Assembly: GCF_900129725.1 (NCBI RefSeq)
Contig: NZ_FQWQ01000002.1
Coordinates: 992,001-1,056,000, forward strand
Direction of reading: 5' to 3'
Length of the DNA stretch: 64,000 nt
Source: Chryseolinea serpens
Lineage (GTDB): Bacteria > Bacteroidota > Bacteroidia > Cytophagales > Cyclobacteriaceae
Both the position numbers and the translations under genes were made by a program. This document shows positions 54,003-61,311 of the stretch, in pieces. Every line of letters starts with the position of its first letter. The first letter of the stretch is position 1. The notes beneath the pieces were generated by a model. That model saw only the letters and a list, made by a program, of their open reading frames with translations. It did no database searches and was not told the origin of the DNA.

Positions 54003-55093
54003 TGTAAGATCAGTTTCAACTCCACCACATACCAGGGATCGGATTCAAAGATGTGCAGTTCGTGCAAATCCTTATACAAAAGGTCCAGCCGGCGGCGCAC
54101 GTTCTGTATGCCGATGCCCGAACTGGCGTCTTTGGTTTCCGACACCGTGCCATTGAATTTATTTCGCACGCTAAACAACAAGGTTTCGCCCTCGGTGGTT
54201 AGCGTGATCAGGATCATCGGGTCTTTCATCATGCCGATGCCGTGCTTGAACGCGTTCTCCACGAACGGGATCAGCAACATGGGTTCCACGGGCAGGTCGC
54301 CGCGTGTGGTCTTCACCTCGAAGCTCACGGGAAAATCCTTCCCGAAGCGCAAGCGTTGCAAATCGATATAGCTTTCCAGGTATTCGATCTCTTTGTCGAG
54401 TGTCACGCGCTTTTCACTGCTTTCGTAGAGCATGTAACGCATCAAATGCGAAAGCTGTATGATCACCGACTCCAATTGGTCCGATTTCTTCCGCGCCAGC
54501 GAAGCCAGGTTGTTCAACACATTGAACATAAAATGCGGGCTCACCTGCGAACGCAACAAGCTCAATTCCGACTTCAGCGTTTCATTCTCGCGTTCTTTGC
54601 GCTCACGCTCAAACTGCACCCGGTCGCTGGTCAGCCGCAAGGCGGTGCTCAGGCCGAACACCAGCAGGAAATTCAACAACGTAAAATAAAAAGGACGCCC
54701 GGGTCGAAAGGCATTGCCCAAGACCAGGTCGTTCACCAATTCGCTGGCCATCACCACGGCAAAAAAACACAACACGATCGAGATCATGTAGTGCACCCAA
54801 CTCTTGCGCGTGAGCACGCGGGGGATGAGCACATACATGTTGAGGTAGAAGAAGGCCACCAAAAACACGTTGAACACCAGCGTGTGCACCCGCATGCTGT
54901 GCATATCGAACTCGCCCGGCAGGGGTCCCCCGCTGCCCGGCGTATGGAGCCTGATGCGTTCCGGATGCCGCAGGCGATTACCGCGCGGCGCGCCCGTAAA
55001 AAGAAACGGCAACAGAACAAACGTGACCCATCCCACGATGTGAAGCGAGATGATGAGCAAGCGATTGAGCACTTGATTTTTCACGTTTGCCAT
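53999..55093 (-). CDS. LytS-type membrane histidine kinase
   Basis: A 364-aa sensor kinase of the His_kinase (LytS/YehU) type. Four N-terminal helices (about 13-31, 65-88, 98-120, 130-150) with no large periplasmic domain, then a coiled linker and the kinase core: QVSPHFMFNVLNNLA, with the His phosphorylated, and an ATPase region VEPMLLIPFVENAFKHG and SSGIGIQNVRRRL. ATG 55093 (MANVKNQ) is preferred; a start 15 bases upstream is possible. Kelch and DUF4270 genes lie upstream in the same direction. Confidence 0.9.
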   Translation of the reverse strand: MANVKNQVLNRLLIISLHIVGWVTFVLLPFLFTGAPRGNRLRHPERIRLHTPGSGGPLPGEFDMHSMRVHTLVFNVFLVAFFYLNMYVLIPRVLTRKSWVHYMISIVLCFFAVVMASELVNDLVLGNAFRPGRPFYFTLLNFLLVFGLSTALRLTSDRVQFERERKERENETLKSELSLLRSQVSPHFMFNVLNNLASLARKKSDQLESVIIQLSHLMRYMLYESSEKRVTLDKEIEYLESYIDLQRLRFGKDFPVSFEVKTTRGDLPVEPMLLIPFVENAFKHGIGMMKDPMILITLTTEGETLLFSVRNKFNGTVSETKDASSGIGIQNVRRRLDLLYKDLHELHIFESDPWYVVELKLILQ

Positions 55094-55133
55094 GTTGCCA
55101 TTTCGCACAAAATACTACTTTTTAGCGGCTTGC

Positions 55134-56192
55134 TCAGTCCACATCGACGGCCGTGGGATCGAACATCCACAGATCGTCGAAACGGAGACTGGAGCTGCGG
55201 CCGGTGGCGACGTAGCCATCGTTGCCCAAGGCAAATCCTACGGCCGAGTCGCGCACGGAGCCTTCAAATGAATTCTTTTGCGTCCAGGTGTCGGTCGACG
55301 GGTTGTATTCCCACACGCCGGCATCCAGCGTAGCGCGTGTGCCCAGCAGCACATAGCCCTTACCGTTGATGACGAAGGTGACCCCCAACTGGCGGGCGAT
55401 GGTGTAGCCCGAGTCGTTGGTATCGGTGTCAACCGCGTCGTCCTGCAAGTCGTTCTTCACATTCCAGATGTCGTTGATGGGATCGTATTCCCAGAATTGC
55501 TGGTTCAACACACCATTGTTCATACCGCCGCCCACATAGCCCTTGCCGTCGATGGCAAACGCAAAGGCGTTCACCAGTTTGTCGCCGCTGTAGCTGGCCT
55601 TCTGTGACCATTCGCCTGTAACGGCATTGTAGGCATACATATCTTTCAAATAGTTTCCACTGGTGCCGGCATCGGCACCGCCATAGCCGGAGGTGACATA
55701 GCCCATGTTGTCGATCGCGAACGCGGCGGCTTCATAACGCGGCAATCCGGGGAAATCGGCGATCTGTGTCCAGCTGTCGGCAATGGGATCGTACTCATAA
55801 AAATCCTTCAAAAAGGTCGTGCCATCGGAGCCGGTGCCCACATAGCCCTTGCCATTCGCGGCGAAGGCCACGGCCGCATTTCGCGCCACGCCGGGGAAGT
55901 CAGCGCGCTTGAACCAGTTGTTCTTGTCGGCATCGTACATATAAAAGTCTTTCAACCATTTGTCGCCATCATAGCCTGTGCCCACATACGCTTTGCCATC
56001 GATCACGAACGACACGGCGCCACTCCGTGCCACTCCTTCATAGGAAGATTTTTTGTACCACTCCCCCAGGTAAGTGGTATCGGATGAGCCGGAGCCGCTG
56101 CACCCCGTCAGGGACATACAGATGCGCAGGACCACGAGCAACGTAGCCCCCGTCTTCAGCACTCTTGGAAATTCTACACGTTTACGATTCAT
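55134..56192 (-). CDS. Kelch-repeat lipoprotein
   Basis: A 352-aa lipoprotein (signal ending SLTGCSGSG) made of about six Kelch repeats forming a beta-propeller: each repeat has a GKGYVGTGxDG-type turn and a YDP/Y...W word (for example FAANGKGYVGTGSDG, FAIDGKGYVGGGMNNG, FVINGKGYVLLGT). It is expected on the periplasmic or outer-membrane face. It lies 21 bases downstream of the DUF4270 gene and 40 bases upstream of the LytS/LytTR pair, suggesting one transcript; partner and role are unknown. Confidence 0.87.
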   Translation of the reverse strand: MNRKRVEFPRVLKTGATLLVVLRICMSLTGCSGSGSSDTTYLGEWYKKSSYEGVARSGAVSFVIDGKAYVGTGYDGDKWLKDFYMYDADKNNWFKRADFPGVARNAAVAFAANGKGYVGTGSDGTTFLKDFYEYDPIADSWTQIADFPGLPRYEAAAFAIDNMGYVTSGYGGADAGTSGNYLKDMYAYNAVTGEWSQKASYSGDKLVNAFAFAIDGKGYVGGGMNNGVLNQQFWEYDPINDIWNVKNDLQDDAVDTDTNDSGYTIARQLGVTFVINGKGYVLLGTRATLDAGVWEYNPSTDTWTQKNSFEGSVRDSAVGFALGNDGYVATGRSSSLRFDDLWMFDPTAVDVD

Positions 56193-56213
56193 GATATAAA
56201 AATTTGGATTTGG

Positions 56214-57584
56214 TTATTGTTGTATACTCTTTCGGATGTACCAGATCTTGAGCTTGACCCGGTAGGTCGTCCCACTGTTCTTCACGCCAAGATAGATCTT
56301 GTTCACTTTGGTGTTGAGCTCTGTTCCAGGAGGCATGAGCAACAACCCGTTGTCGTTATTGCCCTCGGTGCCGACCAGGGTTTGCACGTATTGTGTCATG
56401 TTGAACGTGTAGCCACTGGACGTCTGGTATTCTTTGTCTTCGGAGTAGGACGCCGACTGTGCCACGCTCGGATTGTAGTCGGCCGAGAGTTGCGACAGCG
56501 GCAGGTTGCTGCGATCGGTTTTATAGATGGTCAGCGTTTTCGGATAGGGATGGTTTTTATCAAACGAATCTTTGATCGGCTGGATCAGGAGCTGGGCTTG
56601 GGTCACCAACAAGGTTTGTGTGCCGTCGATGGTTTTGTGCACATGGGGGAAACGGATCTTCGTCACCAGACCGGTGCCGGCCTGTATGTATACTTTATCA
56701 TCGGAAGCGGTCGAAAGCACTTCACCTGTCGTGGCAATGTCTTTCAGGTCCGTGGCCGATCGGTCGGCGTCTATGTTCGAATAGTTGAAGAGCGTTGAGC
56801 CAAAGGCAAAGTCCTGGTATTTCTGCGTGAGTTTGTCCTCCACATATTCTTTATAGTACAAGCGGATTTTCATCCCATCGGTATTCAGTCCCACGACGCA
56901 CGAGGGCTGAGCCGACGCGTTCTCGATGGAGACGCCCTTGAAGTAGGTGAGGAACCGGCCGGGCTCCACGAGATCCGGGGCCTGCGCTTGGGCGCCAGCG
57001 AGCCATTCTTTGCCCAAGGCATCGTTGAGGCGAATGGTGAGCGTGTCTTTTGCATTGGGCCGGAAAATCACCTGGCGGCTTCCTATGGGGGTAGACTCCA
57101 CCGGGGTCTTCGTGGTGTTGTACAGACTGTTGGCCTTATAAAAAACAGAATATTGTCCCTCGTTGTACCAGTAGAACGGCAATGCAAAGGTTTTGAAATC
57201 TTTCGTCACGCGGTGCACCTCGATGGTCTGCGCCTGTGTGGTGTCTCCATAGTAGTAGCCGGAATGGGCAATCCTCAAGACCAGGGAGTCAAAGAAGGCT
57301 ATCGTGGCGGGTGTCCAGGTGGGGTTCGATACCTGGATGTATGCTTTGGCGGTGAGCTTGCCCAGCATCGGATCGGAGTAGCCGCCCATGAGCAGCGAGC
57401 CCGTGGAGGAGGTGGGAATGGAGTCCAACAACACGGTCGACACCTGCACCGTGGTGGTGTCTACCACCATCGATCCATAATCGCTGCTAAAATTACTACC
57501 CAGGCCGAGCACACCCGGATCGTGGTCGCACCCCAGGCAAAAGACCAGCAAACCGAGACAGAAAATATAAATTCGCCACCGCAT
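56214..57584 (-). CDS. DUF4270 lipoprotein
   Basis: A 456-aa predicted lipoprotein (signal with FCLGCDHDP, Cys about 19) of the DUF4270 family, restricted to Bacteroidota and uncharacterised. Features seen are the N-terminal GLGSNFSSDYGSMVVDTTTVQVSTVLLDSIPTSSTGSLLMGGYSDP region (landmarks: VVDTTTV, LLMGGYSDP), beta-rich middle, and C-terminal NGLLLMPPGTELNTKVNKIYLGVKNSG. It precedes the Kelch gene by 21 bases, and with the LytS/LytTR pair makes a four-gene run; a possible -7 (TATCTTGG, minus strand, 57670-57663) lies 79 bases upstream. Confidence 0.85.
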   Translation of the reverse strand: MRWRIYIFCLGLLVFCLGCDHDPGVLGLGSNFSSDYGSMVVDTTTVQVSTVLLDSIPTSSTGSLLMGGYSDPMLGKLTAKAYIQVSNPTWTPATIAFFDSLVLRIAHSGYYYGDTTQAQTIEVHRVTKDFKTFALPFYWYNEGQYSVFYKANSLYNTTKTPVESTPIGSRQVIFRPNAKDTLTIRLNDALGKEWLAGAQAQAPDLVEPGRFLTYFKGVSIENASAQPSCVVGLNTDGMKIRLYYKEYVEDKLTQKYQDFAFGSTLFNYSNIDADRSATDLKDIATTGEVLSTASDDKVYIQAGTGLVTKIRFPHVHKTIDGTQTLLVTQAQLLIQPIKDSFDKNHPYPKTLTIYKTDRSNLPLSQLSADYNPSVAQSASYSEDKEYQTSSGYTFNMTQYVQTLVGTEGNNDNGLLLMPPGTELNTKVNKIYLGVKNSGTTYRVKLKIWYIRKSIQQ

Positions 57585-57709
57585 AATACAGATTGAATCA
57601 CGAACTTGGGGGTTTCAGGGTAACTGACGAAAAGGAATAGATGAGGGGAACGGATGTGTAGACCAAGATACAAAATGACACGACCGAAATTTTTCTGTTG
57701 CCCCACCTT

Positions 57710-57741
57710 TTTGGCAGTTAAAATCTTATTCCCTATTATTG
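57710..57741 (+). promoter_or_regulatory. Promoter of tRNA-Pro
   Basis: TTTG (57710-57713), 20-base spacer, TATTATTG (57734-57741), the same TAnnATTG variant as before tRNA-Asn. The tRNA begins 29 bases later. Confidence 0.6.
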
Positions 57742-57769
57742 CAGCCCTGATTTAAGGATCAGGAAAATT

Positions 57770-57844
57770 CGGGGCGTAGCGCAGCCCGGTTAGCGCACCA
57801 CGTTAGGGACGTGGGGGTCGGAAGTTCGAATCTTCTCGCCCCGA
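57770..57844 (+). tRNA. tRNA-Pro with anticodon AGG
   Basis: 75-nt cloverleaf: acceptor CGGGGCG/CGCCCCG, D-stem GCGC/GCGC, anticodon stem CCACG/CGTGG, loop TTAGGGA, T-stem GGAAG/CTTCT with loop TTCGAAT, discriminator A. By position the anticodon is bases 57805-57807, AGG, with G37 following as usual for proline tRNAs. A34 in a bacterial proline tRNA is unusual. CCA is not encoded. Confidence 0.92.
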
Positions 57845-57848
57845 CTTC

Positions 57849-57890
57849 GCCCGCCGTAGTTCCTCTTCGGAATGCGGCGGGCTTTTTTTT
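57849..57890 (+). terminator. Terminator of tRNA-Pro
   Basis: GCCCGCCG (57849-57856) pairs with CGGCGGGC (57875-57882); an inner TTCC/GGAA stem lies inside; eight T residues follow (57883-57890). Confidence 0.93.
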
Positions 57891-58403
57891 GATACACACA
57901 ATCTTTTAAGGCAACACCCCCCTCGTCGGGCAGGCCCGACTTTCAAGCCAATCCCCCAAGCCGCTTGCCTGGCAAAGCATACTGAACAATCTCCATTCAC
58001 AAACTCAATCCTTCCGACCTGACAAGCCAAGAATTTTTTTATTCCCACCCCCATCCCAAATATTCGTCGACACATTTCCCTCATTCATCCATTCATAATA
58101 TCGATGCGCCGATCATCCAGAATAACAACCGTCCTGATTTGAGAGGGAACCATTTGAGTCATCAGAAACGCGTGTTTTTTGATGTCCGAACAACCCGATC
58201 CCAATTTTCAGCGGCATTTGCGGGCCCGCGCAAAACTTTATAAGAGTCTTAGTGACTATATCCTGTACATGTTACAACAATCACTTTTCCCAAAACAAGA
58301 AATTGGCTCAACATGGAACTGTAAAAACAGCTTAAATACGGCATTTTGGCCATTGGCATTGGTTTGGCAATACTGCAACACAGAAACCAGTAACAAAAAT
58401 CAA
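57891..58403. other. Gap of 513 bases with no convincing gene
   Basis: Nothing coding is supported on either strand. A small perfect inverted repeat GTCGGGC-AG-GCCCGAC lies at 57925-57940. The stretch looks more AT-rich than flanking genes. An in-frame extension of the following gene reaches back to 58179, but its translation looks random. Confidence 0.5.
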
Positions 58404-58766
58404 ATGAAAACGCTTAAAACTCTTGTTGTTCTTGTAGCCCTGATCGCCGGTTCGCAACTCGTTCAAGCCAAAGATAAAACGTGTTCCTGCATCGAGGTCC
58501 TCTCCATAAAGCGCGACATCTTCTATTTCAAAACCCCCGAAGATCTCACCGGCGCCACCATCGAAGTATACTCGGCCGACACGCTGATCTTCACCAACCA
58601 GGTAGCCCATCGCAAAACCTTGATCGACTTTTATTTCGAAAAACCCGGCGTATACACCATCAAGATCATCAAAGGAGCAAAAGTTGAAGAATTCACATAC
58701 CAAAAGCAGTCTCCCTCACCTTACGCTGAATCCGAGTCGGGTCACCACATAGAAATCGCCAAATAA
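58404..58766 (+). CDS. Small exported protein of unknown function
   Basis: A 120-aa secreted protein with a signal peptide (about 1-22, KTLKTLVVLVALIAGSQLVQA) and a short beta-rich mature part with landmarks CSCIEVLS, LTGATIEVYSADTLI and GVYTIKIIKGAKVEEF. The ending of the beta part resembles C-terminal sorting/T9SS-type beta sandwiches (a GVYTIKI-like strand), but the domain is too short to call. ATG 58404 is chosen because it begins the signal peptide; the in-frame sequence upstream is not protein-like. A terminator follows at 58821-58846. Confidence 0.65.
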   Translation: MKTLKTLVVLVALIAGSQLVQAKDKTCSCIEVLSIKRDIFYFKTPEDLTGATIEVYSADTLIFTNQVAHRKTLIDFYFEKPGVYTIKIIKGAKVEEFTYQKQSPSPYAESESGHHIEIAK

Positions 58767-58820
58767 AAATATTTTCGTGAAGTAGCCCATCCATCACAGC
58801 CGGACCATATACGGTCCCTC

Positions 58821-58846
58821 AAAAGCGTAAAGTCCTTTACGCTTTT
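58821..58846. terminator. Symmetric hairpin terminator
   Basis: AAAAGCGTAAAG (58821-58832), loop TC, CTTTACGCTTTT (58835-58846). It can end transcription in either direction. A smaller GGACC/GGTCC hairpin lies just upstream (58802-58817). Confidence 0.75.
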
Positions 58847-59236
58847 CCTCGTTAGCAAGCACCAATCATTCAAGTTATTCCCACCCGCAAATACTTTCCT
58901 TCCTATAAAACAGGTCCCTACAAAACAGGTCGCGATGCACCACAAGTCTCACACAAAAGCCAGAGAAAAACGAGCGTAGAAGCCACTACAAACACAGCCG
59001 AAAAAAAAAGGATAAAAGCCGTTCAAGACATTTGAAAAGACTGCGTTCGCAAAGCAGTACTGAAGGGCAAAAAACGACTCCAAAAACAACATGTTTCCTC
59101 CCTTTTTCCGGGGGAAAATGAAAAAAAGTAAATTATTTTATTCATCACAAAATCCACTGCCATAGGGTTGTCAGTGGGTGTTAGTTTCTTTGTATTACCA
59201 ACAAGAAAACAACATCGAAATCTAACCCTTACGCAT
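58847..59236. other. Gap of 390 bases without a gene
   Basis: AT-rich sequence between a terminator and the DinB gene. I see no frame with protein-like translation and no clear TAnnTTTG promoter at a correct distance; TTTCTTTG (59185-59192) is one mismatch off. Confidence 0.4.
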
Positions 59237-59782
59237 ATGACAATCGAAATCGAAACCCCCACCCAAATGAGCACCACCATCTTGTCAACACTCGTACACG
59301 ACATGGCTGTCTACAACCAATGGGCCAACCAAACCCTGGTGGACTTTCTGCGTCAAAAGCCAGAGGAACTCCTCTACAAGGAAGTGGCCTCCAGCTTCCC
59401 CGGTCTCAAAGCAACCATAGAGCACATCTGGGACACACAACGTTTCTGGCTCTGCGTGATCCAAAAAACCACCCCTCCCACATCGTTCCGCTTCGAACCT
59501 TTTCAAGGCACAGCCGAAGAAGCGTTCGAAGGCCTGATGGAAAACTCTAAAGCGCTTACCACATTTATCCAAACGCTCGATGATGCCGGGCTGCAAGAAC
59601 CCGTGAGCTTCGACTCGCCTTGGGTAAAGGGAACACAAGCCCGGTTCGAGTTTATTCATCAGGTTCTTAATCACAGCACGTATCACAGAGGTCAGGTGGT
59701 GACCATCGGCCGGCAACTCGGCTTTACAGATGCGCCGATGACGGATTATAATTTTTATTTGATGATGGTGAAGGGGAAGTAG
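59237..59782 (+). CDS. DinB-family protein
   Basis: A 181-aa four-helix-bundle protein of the DinB/YfiT-like metalloenzyme superfamily. Members bind a divalent metal through three histidines; here likely ligands are in TIEHIWDTQRFW and NHSTYHRGQVVTI. Some relatives are bacillithiol-linked transferases or DNA-damage-induced, but this specific role is unknown. ATG 59237 (MTIEIETP) is chosen; ATG ten codons later (MSTTILSTL) is an alternative. A hairpin follows at 59921. Confidence 0.85.
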   Translation: MTIEIETPTQMSTTILSTLVHDMAVYNQWANQTLVDFLRQKPEELLYKEVASSFPGLKATIEHIWDTQRFWLCVIQKTTPPTSFRFEPFQGTAEEAFEGLMENSKALTTFIQTLDDAGLQEPVSFDSPWVKGTQARFEFIHQVLNHSTYHRGQVVTIGRQLGFTDAPMTDYNFYLMMVKGK

Positions 59783-59920
59783 TGAGGCCCGGTGATGATT
59801 CTCAGAGAGCGTTCCCTGAGGGTGTGCCCTTCGGGAATTCGCTTAGAGCAGTTTCGCGCTGGGTATGTTTGCAGTTTGCAGATAGCCCGAGCGTGGCGCG
59901 AGGGCGCGTTGTGATCATTG

Positions 59921-59944
59921 AACCCCAGGCTAAAGCCTGGGGTT
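59921..59944. terminator. Strong hairpin after the DinB gene
   Basis: AACCCCAGGC (59921-59930), loop TAAA, GCCTGGGGTT (59935-59944), perfect 10-bp stem followed by AT-rich sequence. It is 138 bases after the stop, so it may instead be a dispersed repeat. Confidence 0.6.
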
Positions 59945-60030
59945 ATTCGTTAATTTTTATGGCACACGAGCGATCATTCCAGAAAAATGGCCACTCAAGT
60001 TTCTGCAGCAGCCGACGTAACTTACCGGCA

Positions 60031-60498
60031 CTATGAAATATGCTCAAATAATGAAGAGTGCCTGACAACGACCCTTTCATTCACTTTCCTCACCGTTTCT
60101 GCAAACTCCTCAACTTTTTTACTGCCCGCCATTAGCCAAATGCCCTGGTCGTCGATATTGGCTGACGGGTCAAATTCTATTCTATATCCCCGCGGTATTC
60201 CAAATGCGGGGACCATTGTATTGGTGAACTGAATTTTCCTGACAATTTTCAGAGGCACTTTAAAGCTTCTCAGAACCCCTTTTAAATAAAGAAACTGCGC
60301 ATCATAGTAGAGGTCAAAAACCCTTTTCGACACGCTATAAACCCACGCCAGTAGAACAACATAAACCGAGAAGACCACTCCGAAATGGGAGATCGTTGTC
60401 GGATGATCTACTTTAACAACATAAAAAGTCAATCCCAATAACAGCAAGATCGGAGGCACAAGGCCATTGATCGTGTTGGTAGCACTTAATCGTTTCAT
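60031..60498 (-). CDS. Two-helix membrane protein, PH-like domain (uncertain)
   Basis: A 155-aa protein with two N-terminal membrane helices (about 11-28 and 38-57) and a cytoplasmic part of about 95 residues with PH-like character (DLYYDAQFLYLKGVLRSFKVPLKIVRKIQF in outline; strand, basic turn, strand). No exact family is recognised. It stands alone, reading toward the DinB gene. A region of repeats begins shortly upstream. Confidence 0.6.
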   Translation of the reverse strand: MKRLSATNTINGLVPPILLLLGLTFYVVKVDHPTTISHFGVVFSVYVVLLAWVYSVSKRVFDLYYDAQFLYLKGVLRSFKVPLKIVRKIQFTNTMVPAFGIPRGYRIEFDPSANIDDQGIWLMAGSKKVEEFAETVRKVNERVVVRHSSLFEHIS

Positions 60499-60915
60499 AG
60501 GCGAAATATATTAAATTATTCAGTCTTGAATCCGGTTCATCCCGATCGCTCCCTGGAGACAACAAGCACAACCCTTAGTCTCCAACCTGCAGATCACTGT
60601 CGCCATTCGCAACCGCCAAGACGGCAACAACATCTCAGGTAAATCAACTTCAGCAACCGCTTTTAACCGAGCCGGTAAACAGATCAAAAAGACTTTTGGC
60701 ACGAATCCATTTCACCAACGAAATATCGTCGCGCCAACGAAATATCGTTGGATTTTCCATGTGAGCATGGCTTGATGCTAGTGAAAGTGAGGATTTGGTT
60801 TGGCGTGGGTCTTGCCAAAGGCTTTTGGATTTTGACATCGATCAAGGAGCCGCAGGCTGCGCAGGTTTGTTTGATAGCACTTCGCGTGGGCCGGGCTCCT
60901 TTGTCATGTCGCGGG
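60499..60915. other. Repeat-rich gap
   Basis: No supported gene. Contains two tandem 18-mers (CCAACGAAATATCGTCG and CCAACGAAATATCGTTGG, near 60716-60753) and an inverted repeat AAGGAGCC (60844-60851) / GGCTCCTT (60894-60901). The final bases carry TGTCATGTCGCGGGCA (60902-60917), a partial copy of the end of the adjoining 232-bp element. Confidence 0.6.
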
Positions 60916-60923
60916 CAGTACTT

Positions 60924-61155
60924 CGTCATGTCGCAGGCACAAGTGTTATAAAAACCTGCGCCAGTAGTTCAAGACATCCCGAATTTCGAGAGCACGAGGA
61001 CCGGCGATGCTTCGCATCTGATAAAACGAAACCTAGCAGAACCCGATAGACCCGTCGCTCCATCTAAATGCAACATCACACGGATTCAGTGAGCTCTCCA
61101 CGGGATTCCTTGAACTCGGGTGGAGCCAGAGGAAGGGCGTGCCTGCGGAATGACG
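60924..61155. repeat. Fold-back repeat element, left copy
   Basis: 232-bp unit with 17-bp terminal inverted repeats: CGTCATGTCGCAGGCAC (60924-60940) and GTGCCTGCGGAATGACG (61139-61155), 15 of 17 matched. The two halves share GTTCAAG-xx-ATCCCG in inverted orientation, so the whole unit is a long imperfect hairpin. AGTACTTC words lie just outside both ends. A similar copy is at 63718-63950. Confidence 0.8.
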
Positions 61156-61192
61156 TGCGTTGATGAACGCTCAGAAGTACTTCCTTATGTGC

Positions 61193-61200
61193 TATCTTTG
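61193..61200 (+). promoter_or_regulatory. -7 element of the FtsX-type gene
   Basis: TATCTTTG, exact TAnnTTTG, directly beyond the left repeat. The start codon follows 111 bases later, giving a long leader. Confidence 0.5.
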
Positions 61201-61311
61201 TTCGCTTGCGACCGGCCTCGTTCACCCGCGGGCGAAGAACCCGGGATAACGCTTGCAAATCATCTTATTTCGCTGTTTGTTGCCTGGCATACTTATTGGA
61301 ATGGGCACGGC

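Noticed and set aside
57803-58084. Minus-strand frame overlapping tRNA-Pro
   Set aside because: Its N-terminal end reads through the tRNA and terminator; typical artefact.
60684-60929. Minus-strand frames near 60.7-60.9 kb
   Set aside because: Translations have no recognised motif and overlap the 18-mer repeats and hairpins.
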